This document shows, piece after piece, positions 44,831 through 51,757 of a stretch of DNA of 64,000 nucleotides. The translations under genes were made by a program, and so were the position numbers. The notes under the pieces are model-generated. The model saw nothing but the letters and a program-made list of their open reading frames with translations, had not been told where the DNA came from and ran no database searches. Position 1 is the first letter of the stretch; each line of letters starts with the position of its first letter. The stretch comes from Flavobacterium flabelliforme (GTDB lineage Bacteria; Bacteroidota; Bacteroidia; Flavobacteriales; Flavobacteriaceae): positions 248,001-312,000 of the forward strand of contig NZ_JAGFBU010000002.1 of the NCBI RefSeq assembly GCF_017948675.1. Direction: 5' to 3'.

Positions 44831-44953
44831 CCACATAGAAACATAGATAAATAATAATTAAGGCCAAATTAGCAATGATTTCCTTATAAGAGTGGAGATT
44901 TCTACTCAATATAAGAGCCTTTTTTATTTTTAAATTCTTATGATTCTATGTGG
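44831..44953. repeat. Inverted repeat of CCACATAG type in the gap after ric
   Basis: CCACATAGAAACATAG (44831-44846) and TTATGATTCTATGTGG (44938-44953) match as inverted arms at 14 of 16 bases, around 91 bases that include the ric terminator. Sequences with CCACATAGAAACATAG, and CTTTGC...TTAGTGTCTTAGAGG as seen at 44982-45005, recur in gaps of other Flavobacterium genomes as I recall. The gap 44745-45046 has no gene. Confidence 0.45.
44883..44930 (+). terminator. Terminator after ric
   Basis: CTTATA (44883-44888) and TATAAG (44910-44915) enclose a GAGTGGA...TCTACTC stem, followed by a run rich in T (44920-44930). Minor bulges make it weaker than others in the window. Confidence 0.6.
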
Positions 44954-45046
44954 TTTTTTTTAACTGAAATAATAAAAAAACCTTTGCAAATTAGTGTCTT
45001 AGAGGAAAAATGAACTAAGAAATAACCAAAAAAAATAACCAATGCT

Positions 45047-47158
45047 ATGGAAAAATATGTTATCAAACGAAATGGCGAATACAAGCCTTTTGAACCTTTT
45101 AAAATAAAAGACGCTATTGACAAAAGTTTTAATAGTGTTTCCGTAGCAGTTGATGAGACCATTTTTGAAGAGTTACTTTTGGAATTAGCCTCTAAGGAAA
45201 CTTGGTCTGTAGAGGAAATTCAAGATTTAATCGAGAAAAAACTTTTTTCAAAGAAATATTTTGATGTCATGCGTTCCTTTATGTTGTTTCGGCACACCCG
45301 AAAATTACAACGCGAGCATGTAGCTGGTTTAAATGAAGACACAACTTATGTAGATAGTACGCAAACTATTGAGGAATATATCGAACAAACGGATTGGAGA
45401 ATTAATGCTAATGCGAACACATCCTATTCTAATGCGGGTTTAGTAAATAATGTAGCGGGAAAAATTATTGCTAATTATTGGCTCGATAAAGTATATACTA
45501 AAGAAGAGGGATATGCACACCGAAATGGAGATATTCACATTCATGATTTAGATTGTTTAACGGGTTATTGTGCCGGTTGGAGTTTGCGAGTTTTACTCAA
45601 CGAAGGATTTAATGGGGTTCGCGGACGAGTAGAAAGCAAAGCACCTTCGCATTTTAGAGAAGCATTAGGTCAAATGGCCAATTTTCTTGGAATTTTGCAA
45701 AGCGAATGGGCAGGAGCGCAAGCTTTTAGTTCGTTTGATACCTATTTAGCGCCTTATGTTTTCAAGGATAATCTCGATTTTGATGAGGTTTTAAAAGCCG
45801 TTCGAAGCTTTGTTTACAACCTTAATGTTCCGGCACGTTGGGGACAATCTCCTTTCACAAATATCACTTTAGATTGGGTAGTGCCAGAAGATTTAAAAAC
45901 ACAGATACCAACCAAATATGATTTGCATTTTTTTGAAAAAAATACGAATGAAAATGTTTTGGCTAGAGCCAAAGAACGCGGTGTTACAAAACTAACCGAT
46001 TTGCGCTACGAGCATTTTCAGAAAGAAATGAATCTTATAAATAAAGCATATTACACCGTAATGACGGAGGGCGATGCCAACGGACAACCTTTTACATTCC
46101 CAATTCCAACCGTAAATATTACCGAAGAATTTGATTGGGAAGGAGAAAATACCGATTTGCTTTTTGAAAATACCGCTAAAATAGGTTCTTCTTATTTTCA
46201 AAATTTTATTGGAAGTCAATACAACATAGACGAAAATGGCAATAAAGTCGAAAATCCAAATGCCTATAAACCCAATGCAGTACGCAGTATGTGTTGCCGT
46301 TTGCAATTGGATTTACGGGAATTATTAAAACGAGGAAACGGACTTTTTGGAAGTGCCGAAATGACGGGAAGCATTGGTGTAGTTACCATTAATATGGCTC
46401 GTTTGGGTTATTTATTCAAAGGAAATAAAGCGGAGTTATACCAACATTTAGATCGATTATTATATATATCAAAATCTACTTTAGAGAAAAAAAGAATGTT
46501 CATTCAGGAAATGTATGATCGTGGTTTGTATCCGTATACTAAACGTTATTTACAACATTTTAGAAATCACTTTTCGACCATTGGTGTCAACGGAATGAAC
46601 GAAATGATATTAAATTTCACTCAGAATACGGATACAATTACTTCTAGTAGCGGAATTGAATTTGCTGCTGAAATTTTAGAGCATATCAGAAATAGAATGA
46701 AGGAATTTCAAGAAGAAACAGGAAATCTTTATAATCTAGAAGCCACACCTGCCGAAGGAACAACTTATCGCTTTGCCAAAGAAGATAAAAAACGTTTTCC
46801 AGATATTTATCAGGCAGGACAGGAAGAAAATATTTATTACACCAACAGTTCTCAGATTCCTGTAAATTATACCGAAGATCCATTTGAAGCTTTGTTTTTA
46901 CAAGATGAGTTACAATGCAAATATACCGGAGGAACGGTATTGCACTTATATATGAGCGAAAGAATCAGCTCGCCAGATGCTTGCAAGCAGTTTGTCAAGA
47001 AAGTAATATCCAGTTTTAAACTGCCTTATATTACGGTGACGCCAGTCTTTAGTGTCTGTCCAGTGCACGGGTATTTAACTGGAGAACACGAATATTGTCC
47101 ATCCTGTGATGCAGTACTTATAGAAAAAGAGCTGTTAGATGTAAAAATGTCTGTTTAA
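45047..47158 (+). CDS. nrdD: Anaerobic ribonucleoside-triphosphate reductase, large part without glycyl-radical segment
   Basis: The 703-residue class III reductase makes dNTPs without oxygen. An ATP-cone spans about 1-95 (MEKYVIKRNGEYKPFEPFKI). Likely active-site cysteines are C175 (TGYCAGWSL) and C416/C417 (RSMCCRLQLDLREL). The C terminus is a zinc ribbon with C671-x2-H674 and C684-x2-C687 (VCPVHGYLTGEHEYCPSCDA) and then stops at V703. Normal NrdD continues for about 50 more residues carrying the RVxGY glycyl-radical loop. Here that part is a separate gene starting 65 bases downstream. Gly675 in HGYL belongs to the zinc ribbon and is not the radical site. Confidence 0.93.
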   Translation: MEKYVIKRNGEYKPFEPFKIKDAIDKSFNSVSVAVDETIFEELLLELASKETWSVEEIQDLIEKKLFSKKYFDVMRSFMLFRHTRKLQREHVAGLNEDTTYVDSTQTIEEYIEQTDWRINANANTSYSNAGLVNNVAGKIIANYWLDKVYTKEEGYAHRNGDIHIHDLDCLTGYCAGWSLRVLLNEGFNGVRGRVESKAPSHFREALGQMANFLGILQSEWAGAQAFSSFDTYLAPYVFKDNLDFDEVLKAVRSFVYNLNVPARWGQSPFTNITLDWVVPEDLKTQIPTKYDLHFFEKNTNENVLARAKERGVTKLTDLRYEHFQKEMNLINKAYYTVMTEGDANGQPFTFPIPTVNITEEFDWEGENTDLLFENTAKIGSSYFQNFIGSQYNIDENGNKVENPNAYKPNAVRSMCCRLQLDLRELLKRGNGLFGSAEMTGSIGVVTINMARLGYLFKGNKAELYQHLDRLLYISKSTLEKKRMFIQEMYDRGLYPYTKRYLQHFRNHFSTIGVNGMNEMILNFTQNTDTITSSSGIEFAAEILEHIRNRMKEFQEETGNLYNLEATPAEGTTYRFAKEDKKRFPDIYQAGQEENIYYTNSSQIPVNYTEDPFEALFLQDELQCKYTGGTVLHLYMSERISSPDACKQFVKKVISSFKLPYITVTPVFSVCPVHGYLTGEHEYCPSCDAVLIEKELLDVKMSV

Positions 47159-47223
47159 AAAAGTATTGTCATCCGAGAGAGACTAAAATTTTAAATTAAC
47201 CCAATAACTTTAAATAACAAATT

Positions 47224-47388
47224 ATGAAAACAAGTACAAACCCAATTTTAGAAGAAAAGCAACACCTAAGAACAAAATGTTTAGTGTACACCCGCGTAAT
47301 GGGCTATCACAGACCTGTAGAAAGTTTTAATATTGGAAAAAAAGGAGAACACAAACAACGAACTCATTTCAATGAAGGAAAATGTTAG
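47224..47388 (+). CDS. Separate glycyl-radical C-terminal segment of the anaerobic ribonucleotide reductase
   Basis: A 54-residue frame, ATG at 47224 and TAG at 47386-47388, was too short for ordinary gene listings. It encodes TKCLVYTRVMGYHRPVESFN followed by IGKKGEHKQRTHF. This matches the C-terminal radical loop of NrdD enzymes (RV-x-GY, then P-x-x-FN-x-GK-x-x-E-x-x-x-R). The candidate radical residue is Gly27. It sits between nrdD and nrdG, and its last 17 bases overlap the nrdG start. The protein would have to assemble with NrdD and be activated by NrdG. This reading rests on motif match and gene order. Confidence 0.88.
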   Translation: MKTSTNPILEEKQHLRTKCLVYTRVMGYHRPVESFNIGKKGEHKQRTHFNEGKC

Positions 47389-48064
47389 TACTCCTATTTA
47401 TAGCATAACTCCTTTTACGCTATTAGATTATGCGCATAAATCAGCCTGTATTCTTTGGTTTACAGGTTGTAATATGCGTTGTCTTTATTGTTATAATCCT
47501 GAAATTGTATTAGGAAAAGGTACAATATCTCTCGAGAAAGCACTTGCTTTTCTGAGTTCTCGTAAAAACTTGTTAGATGCTGTAGTTTTTAGTGGAGGCG
47601 AATGCTTGTTGCATAAAAGTAGTATAAAGCTTATCGCTGAAGTTAAAAAAATGGGCTTTCTGGTAAAAATAGATACTAATGGATCAAAACCAGCTGTTTT
47701 ACAAGAATTGCTAAAAAACCAATTGATCGATTATGTTGCACTTGATTTTAAAGCAATGCCAGCACATTTTGAAAAGATAACACAATCTGATTTGTTTAAT
47801 CCTTTTGAAAAATCATTGCGTTTATTGATTGCAAGCGGACTAACTTTTGAAGTTCGAACGACAGTGCATTCTGATTTGATCAACGAAAATCAAATGAAAC
47901 AAATGGTTACCTATCTTGAAAAACAAAATTATAAAGGCAATTATTATATTCAACATTTTATGAATGGTGCGAATACATTACAGGAGTTAGGATATTCTAA
48001 TAAAGAAATTGAAAAGGTAAATCTTTCAACTGCAAATATTAAAGTGCAGTTTAGAGGGAAATAA
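47372..48064 (+). CDS. nrdG: Anaerobic ribonucleotide reductase activating enzyme (radical SAM)
   Basis: The 230-residue radical SAM protein has the cluster motif CxxxCxxC in FTGCNMRCLYCYNPE, then GGECLLHK and a later VKIDTNGSKPAVLQELLKN. It generates the glycyl radical on NrdD. I chose the ATG at 47372 (MKENVSTPIYSITPFTLLDY); a TTG 13 codons upstream in the same frame is unlikely. The start lies inside the end of the 54-residue radical-segment gene, which implies translational coupling. Confidence 0.92.
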   Translation: MKENVSTPIYSITPFTLLDYAHKSACILWFTGCNMRCLYCYNPEIVLGKGTISLEKALAFLSSRKNLLDAVVFSGGECLLHKSSIKLIAEVKKMGFLVKIDTNGSKPAVLQELLKNQLIDYVALDFKAMPAHFEKITQSDLFNPFEKSLRLLIASGLTFEVRTTVHSDLINENQMKQMVTYLEKQNYKGNYYIQHFMNGANTLQELGYSNKEIEKVNLSTANIKVQFRGK

Positions 48065-48080
48065 GATGAAAATGTCTTTT
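48063..48080. promoter_or_regulatory. Candidate NsrR-type operator upstream of the hemerythrin gene
   Basis: AAGATGAAAATGTCTTTT overlaps the nrdG stop. It shares AAAATGTCTTTT with the norC site and AAGATG with the nirK site (read on the other strand). It covers the expected -33 region of a -7 box, TATCTTTG, at 48089-48096. Confidence 0.5.
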
Positions 48081-48088
48081 TGAAAGCG

Positions 48089-48096
48089 TATCTTTG
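48089..48096 (+). promoter_or_regulatory. Predicted -7 box downstream of nrdG
   Basis: TATCTTTG matches TAnnTTTG exactly. A second candidate, TAATTTTG, lies at 48229-48236, nearer the hemerythrin gene. Which one is used cannot be told from the sequence. Confidence 0.4.
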
Positions 48097-48276
48097 AAAT
48101 TGTAATAAAATTTATGTGAGCCATCATTTACTGATAATTATCGACCCAAACTTACAAATGATCACAACAGGTTACTGAACATGGTTTTTCACATACGATC
48201 AGCTGCCAGAATTAGTATAAAAGTACTTTAATTTTGGTTTTTTTTATTCGTTATGGGCGATTTAAATTTTTATAAT

Positions 48277-48741
48277 ATGATTTCAAATAGACCTTTAAAA
48301 AGAGCTATAGAATTACAACCATTAAGTCATGATCATCACCATGGTTTGCAATTATGCTGGAAAATACGAACAGGTTTTTCTAAAAAAATTGAATTAGAAC
48401 GCATCAAGAATTATGCAGACTGGTTTTTTAGTACCCACTTAGAACCTCATTTTATATTAGAAGAAAAGTATATTTTCACCGTACTTGATTCTTCAAATGA
48501 ATTAGTAAAACAAGCCTTAACAGATCACAGACGTCTAAAAAGGTTATTTAGTCAAACAAGCGATTTAGAGAAAGCATTAGGTCGTATTGAGGAAGAACTT
48601 GAAAAACACATTCGCTTTGAGGAACGCATTTTATTTCCAGAAATTCAAAATGAAGCCACTTCAGAACAACTCACTAAAATTAGCGAAATTCATACTCATG
48701 AAGCTTTTCAAGAAAAAGAAGATGATGTTTTTTGGATATAA
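48277..48741 (+). CDS. Hemerythrin-domain protein
   Basis: The protein has 154 residues from the ATG at 48277 (MISNRPLKRAIELQPLSHDH). An in-frame ATG at 48253 is possible. The hemerythrin-like four-helix bundle has ligands in LSHDHHHGLQLCWKI, HLEPHFILEEKYIF, LTDHRRLKRLF and EKHIRFEERILFPEI. It is distinct from Ric, lacking the ScdA part. It probably binds NO or oxygen or protects in some other way, and stands between nrdG and the Rrf2 regulator. An NsrR-type operator lies about 200 bases upstream. The 48097-48228 leader region has no recognised feature. Confidence 0.85.
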   Translation: MISNRPLKRAIELQPLSHDHHHGLQLCWKIRTGFSKKIELERIKNYADWFFSTHLEPHFILEEKYIFTVLDSSNELVKQALTDHRRLKRLFSQTSDLEKALGRIEEELEKHIRFEERILFPEIQNEATSEQLTKISEIHTHEAFQEKEDDVFWI

Positions 48742-48765
48742 GCAACAACAATAAAACGTATCCAT

Positions 48766-48797
48766 AGTATTATTTGTGGTAAATAATACTTTTTTAT
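48766..48797 (+). terminator. AT-rich terminator after the hemerythrin gene
   Basis: AGTATTATTT (48766-48775) and AAATAATACT (48781-48790) form a perfect 10-base stem with loop GTGGT and a T6 tail. It lies 24 bases before the Rrf2 ATG, so it could also be an operator of that gene. Confidence 0.6.
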
Positions 48798-48820
48798 ACC
48801 AATTTTGTAATAAGATAACT

Positions 48821-49255
48821 ATGTTTTCTAAAACCTGTGAATATGGCATTAGAGCTACTATTTTTATAGCTTCTCAATCCTATCAAAATAATAGAGTAGG
48901 ATTAAAAGATATTGCCAAGAAAATCGATTCACCAGAGGCTTTTACGGCAAAAATTTTGCAAATATTATCTCGTAGTGCAATTATCCGATCCATAAAAGGA
49001 GTGGGAGGCGGTTTTGAAATTTCAAGAGAAACGATGAGCGAAATTACACTTGCTCAAATTGTAACGGCATTAGACGGGGATCGAGTTTTTACTGGCTGTG
49101 GTTTAGGTTTAAATTATTGTTCGGAAGATCATCCATGTCCCGTTCATGAAAAGTTTAAATCTATTAGAAATGAATTGGCTTTTATGTTGCAAAACACCAA
49201 TCTTGAAGAGCTAGCTTTAGGAATTAAATCTGGTGATACCTTTTTGCGTTATTAG
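48821..49255 (+). CDS. Rrf2-family Fe-S regulator, NsrR-like
   Basis: The protein has 144 residues from the ATG at 48821 (MFSKTCEYGIRATIFIASQS); the longer frame adds 15 unlikely residues. A winged helix-turn-helix is followed by the cluster region CGLGLNYCSEDHPCPVH, three cysteines with spacing C-x6-C-x5-C, as expected for a [2Fe-2S] or [4Fe-4S] Rrf2 sensor such as NsrR. NsrR represses NO-detoxification genes and is inactivated when NO attacks its cluster. Location beside ric, nor and nir genes supports this job. It may bind the AAAGGACA palindrome. Confidence 0.87.
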   Translation: MFSKTCEYGIRATIFIASQSYQNNRVGLKDIAKKIDSPEAFTAKILQILSRSAIIRSIKGVGGGFEISRETMSEITLAQIVTALDGDRVFTGCGLGLNYCSEDHPCPVHEKFKSIRNELAFMLQNTNLEELALGIKSGDTFLRY

Positions 49256-49521
49256 AGATCTAAATTGTATTTTTTTTCATTAGATATTACAGATTATTTA
49301 GTTTTTAAGTTATTCTATTTTATTAAACAAATAGTTGATGGAAAAGATCTGTCAACTTCTAAACATACGTTTCTTTTATTATTAATTGTATTTCCAACTT
49401 ATTGAATTGTAATTGATTGTATTTTTTTTAAAACTATTATTCATTTAGTATTCAAATTTTTTTTTCCGTTTTTTAAATTTAAAACCTAACATTTATCATG
49501 TTTTCTAATCGTAATAGAAAG

Positions 49522-49529
49522 TAAATTTG
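49522..49529 (+). promoter_or_regulatory. Predicted -7 box of the decarboxylase-nadAB operon
   Basis: TAAATTTG matches TAnnTTTG and lies 15 bases before the ATG at 49545. No TTG at -33 was seen. The 49256-49521 gap is otherwise AT-rich, with one short palindrome (AACATTTATCATGTT at 49488-49502) of unknown meaning. Confidence 0.45.
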
Positions 49530-49544
49530 ATAAAATTTATAATT

Positions 49545-50804
49545 ATGTATTTCTGGAAAAAAAATACACTTAATGAAAGAAGCGTACGAATTCAACGCGC
49601 ATTAAGTGAGAATGTCAACTTTTCTCATGATACTTCTTTAGGGTATCCAGCATCTAAATTAGACGGAAAAGTCTTTAATGAAGAAGCCTCTTTTTTAAAA
49701 GATGCACCCATTTTACAAACTTACGTAGCCAATCCAAATCATATAGGTTGTCATACTTATGGTGATTCAGAAAAAGCATTCAAAGGAACACAAGAAATCG
49801 AAAGAGAAGTACTAAATGTTCTTGCTGTCGATGTTTTTAAGGCAGAAATAAACTCCTTTGATGGCTATATTGCAACAGGAGGAACCGAAGCTAATATTCA
49901 GGCTATCTGGATGTATCGCAATTATTTTGTCAATAATTTTGATGCAAAACCAGAAGAAATTGTTATCATCGCTTCAGAAGATACTCATTATTCTATTCCT
50001 AAAGCGGCGAATTTATTGATGTTAGATTGGCTGAAAATTCCTGTTAGTTTTGACAAGCGCTTGATTGATGTTTCTGTTTTAGAAAAAAAGATCGTTGCTG
50101 CTCAAACTCAAGGGAAAAAATACTTTATTGTAGTCTCAAATATGGGAACTACGATGTTTGGTGCTGTAGAAAATCCAGATGATTATACACAAGTCTTAGA
50201 AAAATATAAGCTCCATTATAAACTTCATATTGATGCTGCTTACGGCGGTTTTGTTTACCCATTTAGTAATAAGGAAAGCATGATCAATTTTGAAAATCCT
50301 AAAATCAGTTCGATTACTATTGACGCACATAAAATGCTTCAAGCTCCGTACGGAACGGGTATTTTTATTTGTAGAAAAGGATTAATAGAAAATGTACTTA
50401 CTAAGGAAGCTGAATATGTTGAAGGAATGGATTTGACACTTTGCGGCAGCCGATCTGGAGCAAATGCAGTAGCCGTTTGGATGATATTATTTACTTATGG
50501 TCCTTTTGGTTGGTGTGAAAAAATTAGGGTTTTACAAATGCGAACCGAATGGCTTTGTGAGCAATTAGAGGCTTTGAACGTACATTATTTTAGAGAACCT
50601 TTTATGAATATTGTAACTATTGAAGCACATAATATTACTGCTGACTTGGTTCGAAAATTCGATTTAGTTCCGCAAAAACATGATGGAAATAATCAATGGT
50701 ATAAAATTGTTATTATGGATCATGTAGAAGTAGATCATTTATTCACTTTTATAACTGCGCTAAAAACAACACTTCAAAAAAATATTGAAGCAGTTAATTT
50801 ATAA
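49545..50804 (+). CDS. PLP-dependent group II amino-acid decarboxylase
   Basis: The protein has 419 residues from the ATG at 49545; an upstream TTG in frame is unlikely. The fold-type I PLP site is visible: GGTEANIQAIWMYRN (phosphate binding), HIDAAYGGFVYP (PLP-ring aspartate) and ITIDAHKMLQAPYGTG (Schiff-base lysine). Histidine and glutamate/aspartate decarboxylases of group II share these motifs. The substrate cannot be told. It is 23 bases upstream of nadA and in the same direction, so it is likely in the NAD operon. Confidence 0.85.
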   Translation: MYFWKKNTLNERSVRIQRALSENVNFSHDTSLGYPASKLDGKVFNEEASFLKDAPILQTYVANPNHIGCHTYGDSEKAFKGTQEIEREVLNVLAVDVFKAEINSFDGYIATGGTEANIQAIWMYRNYFVNNFDAKPEEIVIIASEDTHYSIPKAANLLMLDWLKIPVSFDKRLIDVSVLEKKIVAAQTQGKKYFIVVSNMGTTMFGAVENPDDYTQVLEKYKLHYKLHIDAAYGGFVYPFSNKESMINFENPKISSITIDAHKMLQAPYGTGIFICRKGLIENVLTKEAEYVEGMDLTLCGSRSGANAVAVWMILFTYGPFGWCEKIRVLQMRTEWLCEQLEALNVHYFREPFMNIVTIEAHNITADLVRKFDLVPQKHDGNNQWYKIVIMDHVEVDHLFTFITALKTTLQKNIEAVNL

Positions 50805-50827
50805 AAATATAAACATCTAGTAGAAAA

Positions 50828-51757
50828 ATGAATACGCTCCAAGAAAAAATATTGGCCTTAAAGAAAGAAAAAAATGCAGTTATTTTGGCTCATTACTATC
50901 AAGAAGCTGCTATTCAGGATGTAGCTGATTATGTGGGTGATAGTTTAGGTTTATCTCAAGAAGCGATGAAAGTCGATGCCGATATTATCTTATTTGCAGG
51001 CGTACATTTTATGGCCGAAACTGCAAAAATATTAAATCCAACTAAAAAAGTAATTCTTCCTGATTTAAAAGCGGGTTGCTCCTTAGCAGAATCTTGTCCG
51101 CCGGATTTATTTGAGAAATTTGTAAATCAACATCCAGATCATATCGTGATTACGTACGTGAATTGTTCTGCTGAGGTAAAAGCCTTAAGTGATATTGTTT
51201 GTACGTCATCAAATGCAGTGAAAATTGTAGAATCAATTCCAAAAGACACACCTATTATTTTTGCACCAGATAAAAACTTAGGAAAATATATCATTAGTAA
51301 AACCGGACGTGACATGTTACTTTGGGACGGTTCTTGCGTAGTTCATGAAGCATTTTCTCTAGATAAATTGATTGAAGTGCATAAATTGCATCACGAAGCA
51401 ACCATTATTGCTCATCCAGAATCAGAAACGCATATTCTAGAAACAGCGAGCTATATTGGTTCTACAGCGGGAATGATTGATTATGTGAAAACAAATCCTA
51501 ACACTAAATTTATTGTAGCGACCGAAGCAGGAATTCTGCATAAAATGCAACAAGAAGTGCCGCATAAAATTTTAATTCCAGCTCCTGCCAAAGATAATAA
51601 TACCTGCGCTTGCAGTGAATGTGGTTATATGAAAATGAATACCCTTCAAAAAGTATATGATTGCTTGCTCAATGAAACTCCCGAAATTGAGGTGCCAGAA
51701 AACATCAGAAAAAGAGCGTTACTTCCCATCGAACGTATGCTTGAATTGTCTAAATAA
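50828..51757 (+). CDS. nadA: Quinolinate synthase
   Basis: The 309-residue cytoplasmic [4Fe-4S] enzyme condenses iminoaspartate with dihydroxyacetone phosphate to quinolinate in de novo NAD synthesis. Cluster cysteine candidates are C84 ([11 protein letters not shown]), C170 ([12 protein letters not shown]) and one of C260, C262 and C265 ([14 protein letters not shown]). Family stretches include [20 protein letters not shown] and [14 protein letters not shown]. It overlaps nadB by one base (TAATG type). Confidence 0.96.
   Translation: MNTLQEKILALKKEKNAVILAHYYQEAAIQDVADYVGDSLGLSQEAMKVDADIILFAGVHFMAETAKILNPTKKVILPDLKAGCSLAESCPPDLFEKFVNQHPDHIVITYVNCSAEVKALSDIVCTSSNAVKIVESIPKDTPIIFAPDKNLGKYIISKTGRDMLLWDGSCVVHEAFSLDKLIEVHKLHHEATIIAHPESETHILETASYIGSTAGMIDYVKTNPNTKFIVATEAGILHKMQQEVPHKILIPAPAKDNNTCACSECGYMKMNTLQKVYDCLLNETPEIEVPENIRKRALLPIERMLELSK

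Noticed and set aside
47050..47105. HGYL in the NrdD C terminus as the glycyl-radical site
   Set aside because: The glycine is inside the CxxH...CxxC zinc ribbon. The RVxGY motif with its following FN-x-GK pattern is in the separate small gene.
32429..49255. A complete denitrification pathway to N2
   Set aside because: Nitrite and NO reductases are present, but no nosZ or nitrate reductase gene occurs in the window.
49488..49502. AACATTTATCATGTT palindrome before the decarboxylase as another FNR-like site
   Set aside because: It lacks the TGAT-N4-ATCA core seen at nirK and norC.
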